This document shows, one piece after another, positions 16,109 through 23,150 of a stretch of 64,000 nt of DNA. Under the pieces are notes generated by a model, which did no database searches, was not told the DNA's origin, and worked only from the letters and a program-made list of their open reading frames with translations. Position 1 is the first letter of the stretch, and every line of letters starts with the position of its first letter. The position numbers and the translations under genes were made by a program. Source of the stretch: Planctomycetota bacterium (GTDB lineage Bacteria; Planctomycetota; UBA1135; GCA-002686595); the NCBI GenBank assembly GCA_020853575.1, contig JADYYP010000023.1:214459-278458 (forward strand). Direction: 5' to 3'.

Positions 16109-18139
16109 CTAGTTGTGGAGCAACTTGCGGCAACGCGGGAGGTGGATCTGTTCGACGGACGGCCGCGGCAAGGGGCCGATCTCCAGGCTTTTCTCGAAGT
16201 AGCGCAGGGCGTCGGCCGGCGCGTTGGCGCGCTCGAGGTAATACACGCCGAGCAACTCGTGGGCGTCGCCCCAGGCGCTCTCCAGCCGCGCGCGGGAGGC
16301 GTCGTCGAGCTCTGGGTTCTCGAGCTGGCGCGCGCCCGCCGCGATCGCGTTCTTCAAGCGGTCGCGCGCGAAGTCGAGGTCGATCCCGAGGTACACGATG
16401 GGGATGAAGGACGCGTCGACCGCCAGGCGCACGTCGTCGGGCTTGAGGCGCCAAGCGGCCAAGTGCGCGATCAACGCGCGCTCGAAGCACTGGTTCGCGC
16501 GGCGCGACTGTGACGCGGCCTTGTCGCGGAATTCCTCGTCGAGCGCCGGCCCGGGCGCGATCGCGGCGTCGATTCGGGCCCGCTCGCGCAGTTGGTTGAT
16601 GCGCCGCTGGTCGGCCAGCTTGTGCTCCGCGGCCAGCAGATACTCACTCGCATTCTGGCGCGCTTGCTCGCCCGCCGCGCGCTGGAGTCGACCGGAGAAC
16701 GATGCGCGCTCGATCGAGTCCGGCAAGAGCTTGCGCAGCTCCTCGCCGATCTGCGCCGCCGACCACAGCTCACCGCGCGCCGCGTGTGCGTCGGCCACCG
16801 CCGCCAAGCCCGCGACGCCCGAGCCCAAGCGGCCGGGGATCTCGCGCAGCAGCGCGCCGCGCTCGAGCTTCTCCATCGAGCGGAAGGCCTCCGCCGCGGC
16901 TTGCAAGTCGCCGCCCGCCAAGCGACACCAACCGACCGCGGCGCGGCACAGCGCTTCGTGCTCGAGGCACGTGGCGCTCGAGCGCGCATCGAGCGCGCGG
17001 GCCGCGGCGAAATCGCGCTCGGCGACGCGGAATTCGTCGATCGGCGTCTGGTCCATGCGCTCGAGCGCGCTCTGGAAGCGTTCGCGCGCCGGGATCCACC
17101 ACACCTGCGGTGATCGCGCCGCGCGCTCGCGGCTGAGCTCGAACACGCGCGTCACCAGCGCCGCCCCACCCTGGGCGCGCGCGGTGCGTTCCAAACGCTC
17201 GCACAGTCCTGCGTCGCCTGGAAGCGCGGCGAAGGCCTGGGCCAACGCGGTCAAGAGCTCCGCGGATTGCCCGCTGCGCTCGAGCGTGTCCGCCAGGCGT
17301 TGCCAGCTCAGCGCGTCGGGAGCTTCGACGGCGATCGAGCCGCGCAGGGCATCGACGGTCTCGGCCGCGAGCTCGCGGCCGGTCTCGCTCTCGAGTTGCT
17401 CGGGCGCTTGCGCGTCGAATGCGTTCCACAGCGCCAGCGCGATCGTGCGCTCCGGTGCCTCGGCGTAGCGCACCGCCGTCGGACCGTGCGCCGCGAGCTC
17501 GGCGCGCGCGCGGCGTGCGTAGTCGAGTCCCTCGGCCGTGCGCCCGAGTTCGCGCGCGGCGCGCGCCGCGCCCAGCCAGGCGTCGGACGACGTTCCGGCG
17601 CGCAAGAAGGTGCGCAGCGCGTCGTCGAGCTTGTCGCGCGCTCCAGCGCGCGTTCCCACCCGCAACGTGGCCTCCGCGTGCACCAAGAGCACGCGCGGAT
17701 CGCTGGGCGCCGCGGCGACGGCGACGCTGGTCACCGCCAAGGCCTCGTCGGCGCGACCGGCGTCGAGCAGCACCCGCGCCTCGGCCACCTTCGGACCGCT
17801 GAGCAGGTCGTCGATGATCTCCTTGGCACGCGCCAGGTCGTCGGCGTCGATCGCAGCCTTCGCCAGCGCCTTGAGTCGCGCCGTCTCGTCCACTGCGGGC
17901 GGCGGAGTTGCGCCCTCGGGCGATTTCTCGGCCGGTTCCACGGCCGCGGGGTCGCCAACTCGAGTGGGGACCGGCTCGGCGTCGGCCCGCGCCTGTGGCG
18001 CGCGCTCCATTGGTCGCTCCGCGCCCACGGAAGGCTGGCGCACCTCGGCGGGAGCTGCAGCGGGAGGCGGCGCGTCGGCGTCGGCCGAAACGCAGGACCA
18101 GAGCGCGAGCGCGAGCAACGGGCTCGGGGAGATACGCAT
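16109..18139 (-). CDS. TPR-containing probable lipoprotein
   Basis: 676 residues from ATG at 18139, preceded by a purine-rich AGGACAGG. The opening MRISPSPLLALALWSCVSAD is a short signal peptide with a Cys in lipobox-like position (ALWSC), so lipid anchoring is plausible though the -1 Ser/-2 Trp arrangement is not ideal. A Pro/Ala/Glu-rich linker (about 20-80) leads into TPR-like helices: LLSGPKVAEARVLLDAGRADEALAV, FEKSLEIGPLPRPSVEQIHLPRC at the end. No enzymatic motif. It is first gene of the TPR/TPR/DUF6687-like run. The frame extends upstream to 19210, but that part is shadow sequence of the divergent lipoprotein gene. Confidence 0.8.
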   Translation of the reverse strand: MRISPSPLLALALWSCVSADADAPPPAAAPAEVRQPSVGAERPMERAPQARADAEPVPTRVGDPAAVEPAEKSPEGATPPPAVDETARLKALAKAAIDADDLARAKEIIDDLLSGPKVAEARVLLDAGRADEALAVTSVAVAAAPSDPRVLLVHAEATLRVGTRAGARDKLDDALRTFLRAGTSSDAWLGAARAARELGRTAEGLDYARRARAELAAHGPTAVRYAEAPERTIALALWNAFDAQAPEQLESETGRELAAETVDALRGSIAVEAPDALSWQRLADTLERSGQSAELLTALAQAFAALPGDAGLCERLERTARAQGGAALVTRVFELSRERAARSPQVWWIPARERFQSALERMDQTPIDEFRVAERDFAAARALDARSSATCLEHEALCRAAVGWCRLAGGDLQAAAEAFRSMEKLERGALLREIPGRLGSGVAGLAAVADAHAARGELWSAAQIGEELRKLLPDSIERASFSGRLQRAAGEQARQNASEYLLAAEHKLADQRRINQLRERARIDAAIAPGPALDEEFRDKAASQSRRANQCFERALIAHLAAWRLKPDDVRLAVDASFIPIVYLGIDLDFARDRLKNAIAAGARQLENPELDDASRARLESAWGDAHELLGVYYLERANAPADALRYFEKSLEIGPLPRPSVEQIHLPRCRKLLHN

Positions 18140-18180
18140 CACCTGTCCTGCGGGGCTCGTTTCGCGCGTCACCGTCGAGC

Positions 18181-18193
18181 CGGCACCGTGCCG
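18181..18193. promoter_or_regulatory. dyad in the divergent promoter region of the TPR and Ig-like genes
   Basis: CGGCAC-C-GTGCCG, a 6-bp inverted repeat around one base, flanked by CGAG and CTCG that extend the symmetry with one bulged base. It lies between two divergent genes (start codons 18139 minus and 18404 plus), a position suited to a shared operator. No matching regulator gene is nearby. Confidence 0.25.
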
Positions 18194-18403
18194 CTCGCGC
18201 GCGCGGCACAGTCTAGCAGTCGGCGCCTCGCGGCCGTACTGCGCGCTGGCGCGCGCTCGCTGGGCCGGGGCCACCCGCGGTCGGTCGAGGAAAATGCGGC
18301 GCGGCGCTTCACGTGCCCCTCGATCGGCCGGAAGATTCGCACGGGCACCCTCGTCCAACGCGCGTCGCGCAGGCCGGCGCAGGTGGCCCGCACTCTTGGA
18401 TCC

Positions 18404-21400
18404 ATGATGCAACGCGCTTTCGTCAACGCCGCGGTTCTGGTTGCGGCCGCGGTCGCCTCGTTCTTCGTCGCGGGCTGCGACAATCCGTCGTGCGCGTTGA
18501 GCGGCGACTGCTCGGACGTCGGCGGAGGTGGCGGCCTGGGTGGCGCCAACGCGGCGACCACGCCGCTCGACCATCAGTGGCTTTCGCCCTCCGCGCCCAG
18601 CATCCAGGAGTTCTATCCGGCGGGCACCTCGATCGAGACCACGACGCCGATCGCGCTGCAGTTCAGCGAATCGATGGCGCCGACCAGCCTCGGCCAGGCA
18701 TTCGAGATCGCGCAGGCCGGGAGCTCGGCCCCCCAAGGCCTGCCGCTGATCGCCTCGCTCATGGGCGATGGTCGTCTGGCCGTGCTGCTGCCGTCGGTCG
18801 AGCTCGAGCCGGACACCGAATACGTCGTGCGCTACCGCGACAGCGCGGTCGTCACCGACTTGCAGGGCACCGAGATCGTCCAGCCCGACGACCGCGAGGT
18901 CGGCACGTTCAAGACTGCGGCCAGCAATCCGGCAGCGCCGCGGGTCGTGGCCTCGTTCCCCGACGACGGCGCGGCCAATCAGAGCGCCACCGGTGAGTAC
19001 GTGGTGCTGTTCGATCGACCGCTCAACCCGACCTCGGTCAACCTGCTCTCGTGGCTGGTGCGCGTCGACGGCAACGTTCCGGCCCAGAATCCCGCGCCCA
19101 CGGTGCTCACGGTGAATTTGGGGCAAGGCAGCGCACCCGAGGCGCGCGTCTGGCGCTGGCGCAGCACGGACTCGCTCGGCTTGCCCGTGGCGCTTGCCGC
19201 CAACGCCCAAGTGACGCTGCAGCTCTCGCCCAACGCCGTCCCGATCACCGCCGCCAGCGGTGGTGCAGCGTTGGCCACCGTGAACCTCGACTACCGCGTC
19301 GCCGCCTTCGGTGCGCCCAGCGCGCTCGACTTGGTCTCGCAGCCGTCCGACGCGATCGGCATCGACAACCTCGACGGCGACCTCTCCAATCCGCTCGAGC
19401 TGGCCGTCGACTTGGTCGGCGCGAGCGCCACTGACCTGGTCGGCATCTACCTGGTCGGCACCTCGCTCGACGCCCAGAACGCGCGCTTGATCGCCCTGTA
19501 TCGCGAGTTGAAGCTCGGCGACCTCGCCTCGTTCGACGCCCTGGCGCAGACCGTGACGCTAGGTGAGACCGAGATCGATCTCGCCAGCGCGGCCAGCCCC
19601 GTTGCGTCGCGCCTCAAGGAGGGCGAGATTTCGCTCGGGCTGGTGATGCGCCGCGGAAGCGTGGTCTCTCCGGTGCGCATGCTCGACGTCGACCCGCAGA
19701 CGCTTGGAACACAGCGCGCGGTGCTGGACGTGACGCGACCCACTTTCAGCGGTTTCGGATCGAGCGGGGTGAACACCAGCTCGTTCTCGAGCGACATGCT
19801 GCATCTGTCGGTGGTCGGGCGCGCCAGCGAAGAGATCGTCGCGGCCGAGGTGACCTTCGACGGTTCCGCCGGTGTCGTGACCAATGGCACGCAAGCGCCC
19901 GTCGTGGCGGCAAGCTCGAACGGGCTGTTCGTCGCCGCGCCGGTGACGCTCGACGTCTTGGACGCTCTCGATCAAGGGCGCACCTTCGACCTGGTGCTCT
20001 ACGACCGCGCGCTCAACGCCGCGCTCTCGACCACGGTGGCCACGTTCCGGCAAGTCGGTGGAATTGGCCCGGGCGTCGCTGTGCCCGGAGCGAGCACGAC
20101 CATCGACGTGCAGGTCGTCGATGCGCGGACGTTGGCGCCGATCAGCGGCGCGCGCGTCTTCACGCACGAGGACGACGGCAGCACGTTCGACCTGATCGAC
20201 GTCGAGACCACCAACGTCAACGGTTTCGCGCAGATCGAAGCGGGAGCGACCTCGACCACGCTCACGATCGACGCCAGCAACTACGACCTGTTCTCGGTCA
20301 CGGCGCTCTCGGTGTCGCGCGTGTCCGTGCCATTGCAACGCTCCTCGATCGCTCCGACGCCGTTGGCGGGCACGGTCACCAATTCCACCGCCTTCACGGG
20401 CTTCGACCGCTTCGTGTCCGACAGTCGCCGCTTCGAGGTCGCCGAGCCGTTGCTCGAGCTGACCTCCTGCAGCACGGTGGGCACGACCTCCGTATGCCAG
20501 TTCGGTCCGCTGCCGGTGCGGCCCGGCCCGGTGGGCGCGCTGTCGTTCTTCGGGCTCGAGACGCCGAGCTCGTCCTTCGGGTTCACCGCGGCCGGTTTCC
20601 TGCGCTCCTTCGCGCTGCAGATCCCGCTCTCGGGCGGCAGCCCGGGCGCACCGGCGACCGCCAATCTGTCGAGCTCCTTCGTGCTCAGCGACGCGACCAC
20701 GGCGCAGGAAGAGCGCGCGCTCGAGGGCCCCTCGGCGATACTCGACATTTCGTCGCTGTACGGTCCGGCCTTCACGCTGCTTTCCGGCGACCCGCGCGTG
20801 ACGCTCGAGGCGCTCTCGCCGGGCCTTGCGGGCTCGCTGTGCGTCGGACCGGGCATTGCCCTCGATGCCGCCGGGATTCCGCTCTCGACCTGGGCGGTGC
20901 GCTCGGCCCTGCCGGGGGCCGTCGACCCGACCGATGGCAAGTACCAAGGCGACGAGCGCGGCGCGTTGGTGCTCGACGGGACGATCGAGGCCGGCCTGTA
21001 CTTGCGCTGCGAGGTTCGCGATGCGCTCGGCGCCCGCGCCGGAGTGCGCCTCCCGAGCGGCAGCGTGCCCGCGACGATCCTTCCGCCGGAACCCTCGCGC
21101 GTACTCGCGCCGAGCTTCGGCAGCGCGACCGGCGCGCTCGCCTATGACGTGGTGTTCACCGACAGCCTGCCCGACGGCAGCGACCCCGGCATCTACCGCG
21201 TGACATTGACCGACACCGAGGCGCGGCGTTGGACCCTGTGGCTGGTCGACGGCGATACCCCGGTGCCCGCGGCCGATCCGACGGTCAAGGTGCCCGACCT
21301 GACGCCCGACGGTGGCAGCGCGCTCGCCGCGGGGCTGATCGGCGTCGAGGTCGACCTGTACTCGTATCCGAGCTTCGACCCGACGCGCTTCGTGTTCTCC

Positions 21401-21463
21401 GAGCTCGAGCGCCGCAGCGAGGTCGTCTCGCACAGCGCGCTCAGCACCTTCACCCAGCCCTGA
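18404..21463 (+). CDS. large Ig-like-domain lipoprotein
   Basis: 1019 residues. The signal peptide ends in the lipobox FFVAGC (Cys about residue 25), followed by a Gly-rich linker. Two N-terminal Big_5/SbsA-type Ig-like domains are recognisable from SIETTTPIALQFSESMAPTS, LEPDTEYVVRYR and the second copy starting PRVVASFPDDGAANQSATGEYVVLFDRPLN. Near residue 560-640 there is a carboxypeptidase-regulatory-like fold (VQVVDARTLAPISGARVFTHEDDG ... GFAQIEAGATSTTLTIDA). No enzyme motif is seen, so it is probably a surface-exposed structural or adhesive protein. ATG at 18404 starts the signal peptide; an ATG one codon later is equivalent. It is divergent from the TPR lipoprotein gene and shares a promoter region with it. 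Confidence 0.82.
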   Translation: MMQRAFVNAAVLVAAAVASFFVAGCDNPSCALSGDCSDVGGGGGLGGANAATTPLDHQWLSPSAPSIQEFYPAGTSIETTTPIALQFSESMAPTSLGQAFEIAQAGSSAPQGLPLIASLMGDGRLAVLLPSVELEPDTEYVVRYRDSAVVTDLQGTEIVQPDDREVGTFKTAASNPAAPRVVASFPDDGAANQSATGEYVVLFDRPLNPTSVNLLSWLVRVDGNVPAQNPAPTVLTVNLGQGSAPEARVWRWRSTDSLGLPVALAANAQVTLQLSPNAVPITAASGGAALATVNLDYRVAAFGAPSALDLVSQPSDAIGIDNLDGDLSNPLELAVDLVGASATDLVGIYLVGTSLDAQNARLIALYRELKLGDLASFDALAQTVTLGETEIDLASAASPVASRLKEGEISLGLVMRRGSVVSPVRMLDVDPQTLGTQRAVLDVTRPTFSGFGSSGVNTSSFSSDMLHLSVVGRASEEIVAAEVTFDGSAGVVTNGTQAPVVAASSNGLFVAAPVTLDVLDALDQGRTFDLVLYDRALNAALSTTVATFRQVGGIGPGVAVPGASTTIDVQVVDARTLAPISGARVFTHEDDGSTFDLIDVETTNVNGFAQIEAGATSTTLTIDASNYDLFSVTALSVSRVSVPLQRSSIAPTPLAGTVTNSTAFTGFDRFVSDSRRFEVAEPLLELTSCSTVGTTSVCQFGPLPVRPGPVGALSFFGLETPSSSFGFTAAGFLRSFALQIPLSGGSPGAPATANLSSSFVLSDATTAQEERALEGPSAILDISSLYGPAFTLLSGDPRVTLEALSPGLAGSLCVGPGIALDAAGIPLSTWAVRSALPGAVDPTDGKYQGDERGALVLDGTIEAGLYLRCEVRDALGARAGVRLPSGSVPATILPPEPSRVLAPSFGSATGALAYDVVFTDSLPDGSDPGIYRVTLTDTEARRWTLWLVDGDTPVPAADPTVKVPDLTPDGGSALAAGLIGVEVDLYSYPSFDPTRFVFSELERRSEVVSHSALSTFTQP

Positions 21464-21626
21464 ATCGGCGCAGCCGAGGCCGCGCGCAGATTGCGAGAAT
21501 CGTGCGCTTTTCGGCCGCGCGCTGGTGGTTCGGCTGCTCGCGAATTCCTAGAATCCGCGGCGTCTTCCGTGCGCGCTGCGAGGGATTTGCGCGCGCTTCG
21601 CCCGCTGAACGCGTTTCTCTGGTCGA

Positions 21627-22223
21627 ATGCCCATGTTCGTCGCTCAATTGCGTCGTGCCCTTTTGGCTGTGTTGTGCTCGGTCCCCGCGATCGCGGTCAG
21701 CGCTTGCATCGCGCCGCAATATCCGTTGGGGGCGGACAACGACCAGCTCTCCGTCGGGCGCTTGCGCTCGGTGTGGCCGGTCGAAGTGGTCGTGCCGCCG
21801 GTCAAGAACGTGAGTGGTGAGGATGACCTGCCGCTGGAGCGCTTCCGCTCCGAGCTGCGGCGCGGGTTGGTGCATCGACGCTACACGCCGCTGGCGCAGG
21901 GCTTCGTCGACCGCAGCATCACCGAGGCGTCCTATCGCCCTGGTTCGCTGGGCGAGCAAGCCGTGCTCGAGGTCACGATCACCGGCTGGAACACCAGCCG
22001 TTGGCGCTCGCACGCGGCGCTGACGGTCGATCTCGACATCGTGATGCTCGACGCCACCGATCCCGACCCGTCGAAGGCGCTGTGGGGCGGTCACGCGACG
22101 CGCAACGTCGACTTGTCGCGCGAGCGCAACTCGTATCTGAGCGAGGCCGCGCTGCTCGACCGCGCCGTCGAGGTGGCGGTCGAGGGCGTCTTGGCCTCGC
22201 TGCCGCGCCGCGAAGGCGAGTGA
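21627..22223 (+). CDS. small lipoprotein of unknown function
   Basis: 198 residues. The signal peptide [16 protein letters not shown] ends with lipobox VSAC (Cys near residue 25), giving a lipid-anchored protein of about 17 kDa. After the anchor comes a mixed alpha/beta sequence with [29 protein letters not shown] and [16 protein letters not shown], a pattern (conserved Pro-Pro-x-x-Asn, then strands) that recalls GNA1162/DUF799-like or CsgG-neighbour lipoproteins, but the match is not good enough to name. A TAGAAT hexamer at 21549-21554 could be its -10 element. No clear operon partner. Confidence 0.7.
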   Translation: MPMFVAQLRRALLAVLCSVPAIAVSACIAPQYPLGADNDQLSVGRLRSVWPVEVVVPPVKNVSGEDDLPLERFRSELRRGLVHRRYTPLAQGFVDRSITEASYRPGSLGEQAVLEVTITGWNTSRWRSHAALTVDLDIVMLDATDPDPSKALWGGHATRNVDLSRERNSYLSEAALLDRAVEVAVEGVLASLPRREGE

Positions 22224-22536
22224 GCAACGCACTCGCGGTCGGGCCAGGCCCGAGCCGCTGCGCGGCCGCGGAGCGTCCGACCTGGCTCCCGCCCGGCGTT
22301 CGTGCCGTAGACCGCGAGCTCGCTTGCGCCTCGGCGGCCACTCTCTATACTCTCCGCCCTCGCGCGGCGCCCACGGGCTCGTGACGCTGCGCGCTGGGTC
22401 GCAAGCTGCGGCCCGCGATGTCGGGACGGGACTCCGCCGGAGCCGCCGACGCACCTGCCCCTGGAGTTCGCGCTCTCGGGGCCAGGCAAGTGGAGGACGA
22501 GCCAGCGACCCGCACGCGGGTCACAGGATGGACGCG
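22224..22536 (+). other. 313-nt region with the rpsO promoter and a long 5' leader
   Basis: The first 100 nt follow the lipoprotein gene. The rpsO-pnp promoter lies at 22324-22351. The predicted transcript starts near 22358, leaving about 180 nt of untranslated leader before rpsO. The leader contains short GC inverted repeats such as CTCC-gcc-GGAG (about 22432-22441). In other bacteria S15 binds its own leader and represses translation, and a leader of this length leaves room for such a structure (inference). Confidence 0.45.
22324..22351 (+). promoter_or_regulatory. sigma-70 promoter of rpsO-pnp
   Basis: TTGCGC (22324-22329), 16-nt spacer, TATACT (22346-22351). This is the best match to the housekeeping consensus in the window and it lies ahead of a ribosomal-protein gene. 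Expected transcription start near 22358. Confidence 0.65.
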
Positions 22537-22806
22537 ATGGCCATCGCCGCCGCACGCAAGCTCGAGATCGTCAAGTCGTTCGCCGTTCAACCCGGCGACT
22601 CCGGTTCGCCCGAAGTCCAGGTCGCGTTGCTCTCCGAGCACATCAACAACCTGACCGAGCACCTGAAGACGCACCGCAAGGACTACACCTCGCGTCGCGG
22701 TCTCTTGATGATGGTCGGCAACCGCAGCAAGCTCTTGAAGTATCTGCGGCGCCGCGAACCCCAGCGCTATACCACGCTGGTGGAGAAGCTCGGCCTGCGC
22801 CGCTAG
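22537..22806 (+). CDS. rpsO: 30S ribosomal protein S15
   Basis: 89 residues, exactly the usual length of S15. S15 binds helices 20-22 of 16S rRNA as a primary assembly protein. The conserved core is present: [20 protein letters not shown] (the rRNA-binding turn), [22 protein letters not shown] and the C-terminal [12 protein letters not shown]. An in-frame ATG at 22528 would add three residues, but the AGGATGGA at 22526-22533 is better read as the ribosome-binding site for the ATG at 22537, which also gives the canonical length. It is followed by pnp, the classical bacterial gene order. Confidence 0.97.
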   Translation: MAIAAARKLEIVKSFAVQPGDSGSPEVQVALLSEHINNLTEHLKTHRKDYTSRRGLLMMVGNRSKLLKYLRRREPQRYTTLVEKLGLRR

Positions 22807-22901
22807 GTCGCACTCCGTGGGGACGGCGCACTTGTGGATCGATCGGCACGGCGCGCAGCTCGCGCGCTGCTGCCGCGCGCGCCTTGCCTTCCTCGATCTT
22901 A

Positions 22902-22946
22902 CGGGCGTCGATCTAGCGGGCGTCGATTTGGCCCGTGTCGATCTCG
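22902..22946 (+). repeat. 15-bp tandem repeat, three units
   Basis: GGGCGTCGATCTAGC, GGGCGTCGATTTGGC and CCGTGTCGATCTCGC follow each other without spacing. A fourth, weaker unit (CTCGATCTTAC) precedes them. All share the core GTCGATYT. In one plus-strand frame the units read GVDLA-GVDLA-RVDLA, which looks like a pentapeptide repeat, but no gene around it is convincing. Confidence 0.5.
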
Positions 22947-23041
22947 CCCAGAGAGAACTGACCCATCGGACGACGCAGGTCCGGGCCGTATCTGGCCACT
23001 CGGACCTCCGCTCTCCGTTCGCAGCTCGGCAGCTCGCGCGT

Positions 23042-23062
23042 CACGCGCAGCTGCCGCGCGTG
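23042..23062 (+). terminator. hairpin in the rpsO-pnp spacer (attenuator or processing site)
   Basis: CACGCGC (23042-23048), 7-nt loop, GCGCGTG (23056-23062), followed by CTTTAGG. A perfect 7-bp stem with a weak T-stretch: partial terminator or RNase III target upstream of pnp. Confidence 0.35.
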
Positions 23063-23150
23063 CTTTAGGCGCCGCGTCGCAACGCCGCTGCGCGCCTCAC
23101 CATCGAACAACGTTTTTCAGAGCAGACAGAAGCAAAGAGGTAATCGTTCC

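Larger units (their letters stand above)
22807..23150 (+). other. 344-nt rpsO-pnp spacer with hairpin and 15-bp tandem repeat
   Basis: No convincing gene. It contains a tandem 15-bp repeat (22902-22946), then the hairpin CACGCGC-agctgcc-GCGCGTG (23042-23062) followed by CTTTA, and finally a less GC-rich stretch with a strong Shine-Dalgarno, AAAGAGGTAA, 8 nt before the pnp ATG. In enterobacteria the rpsO-pnp spacer carries a terminator and an RNase III site through which PNPase autoregulates; this hairpin occupies the same place (inference). Confidence 0.5.

Noticed and set aside
16109..19210. Extended frame that would add about 360 residues to the TPR lipoprotein
   Set aside because: The extra part is antisense to the Ig-like lipoprotein gene and lies upstream of a proper signal peptide with purine-rich ribosome-binding site at 18139.
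22817..23068. 83-codon frame with pentapeptide-like units between rpsO and pnp
   Set aside because: Only three units, a GTG start without ribosome-binding site and Arg-rich random-looking flanks; reported as a DNA repeat instead.
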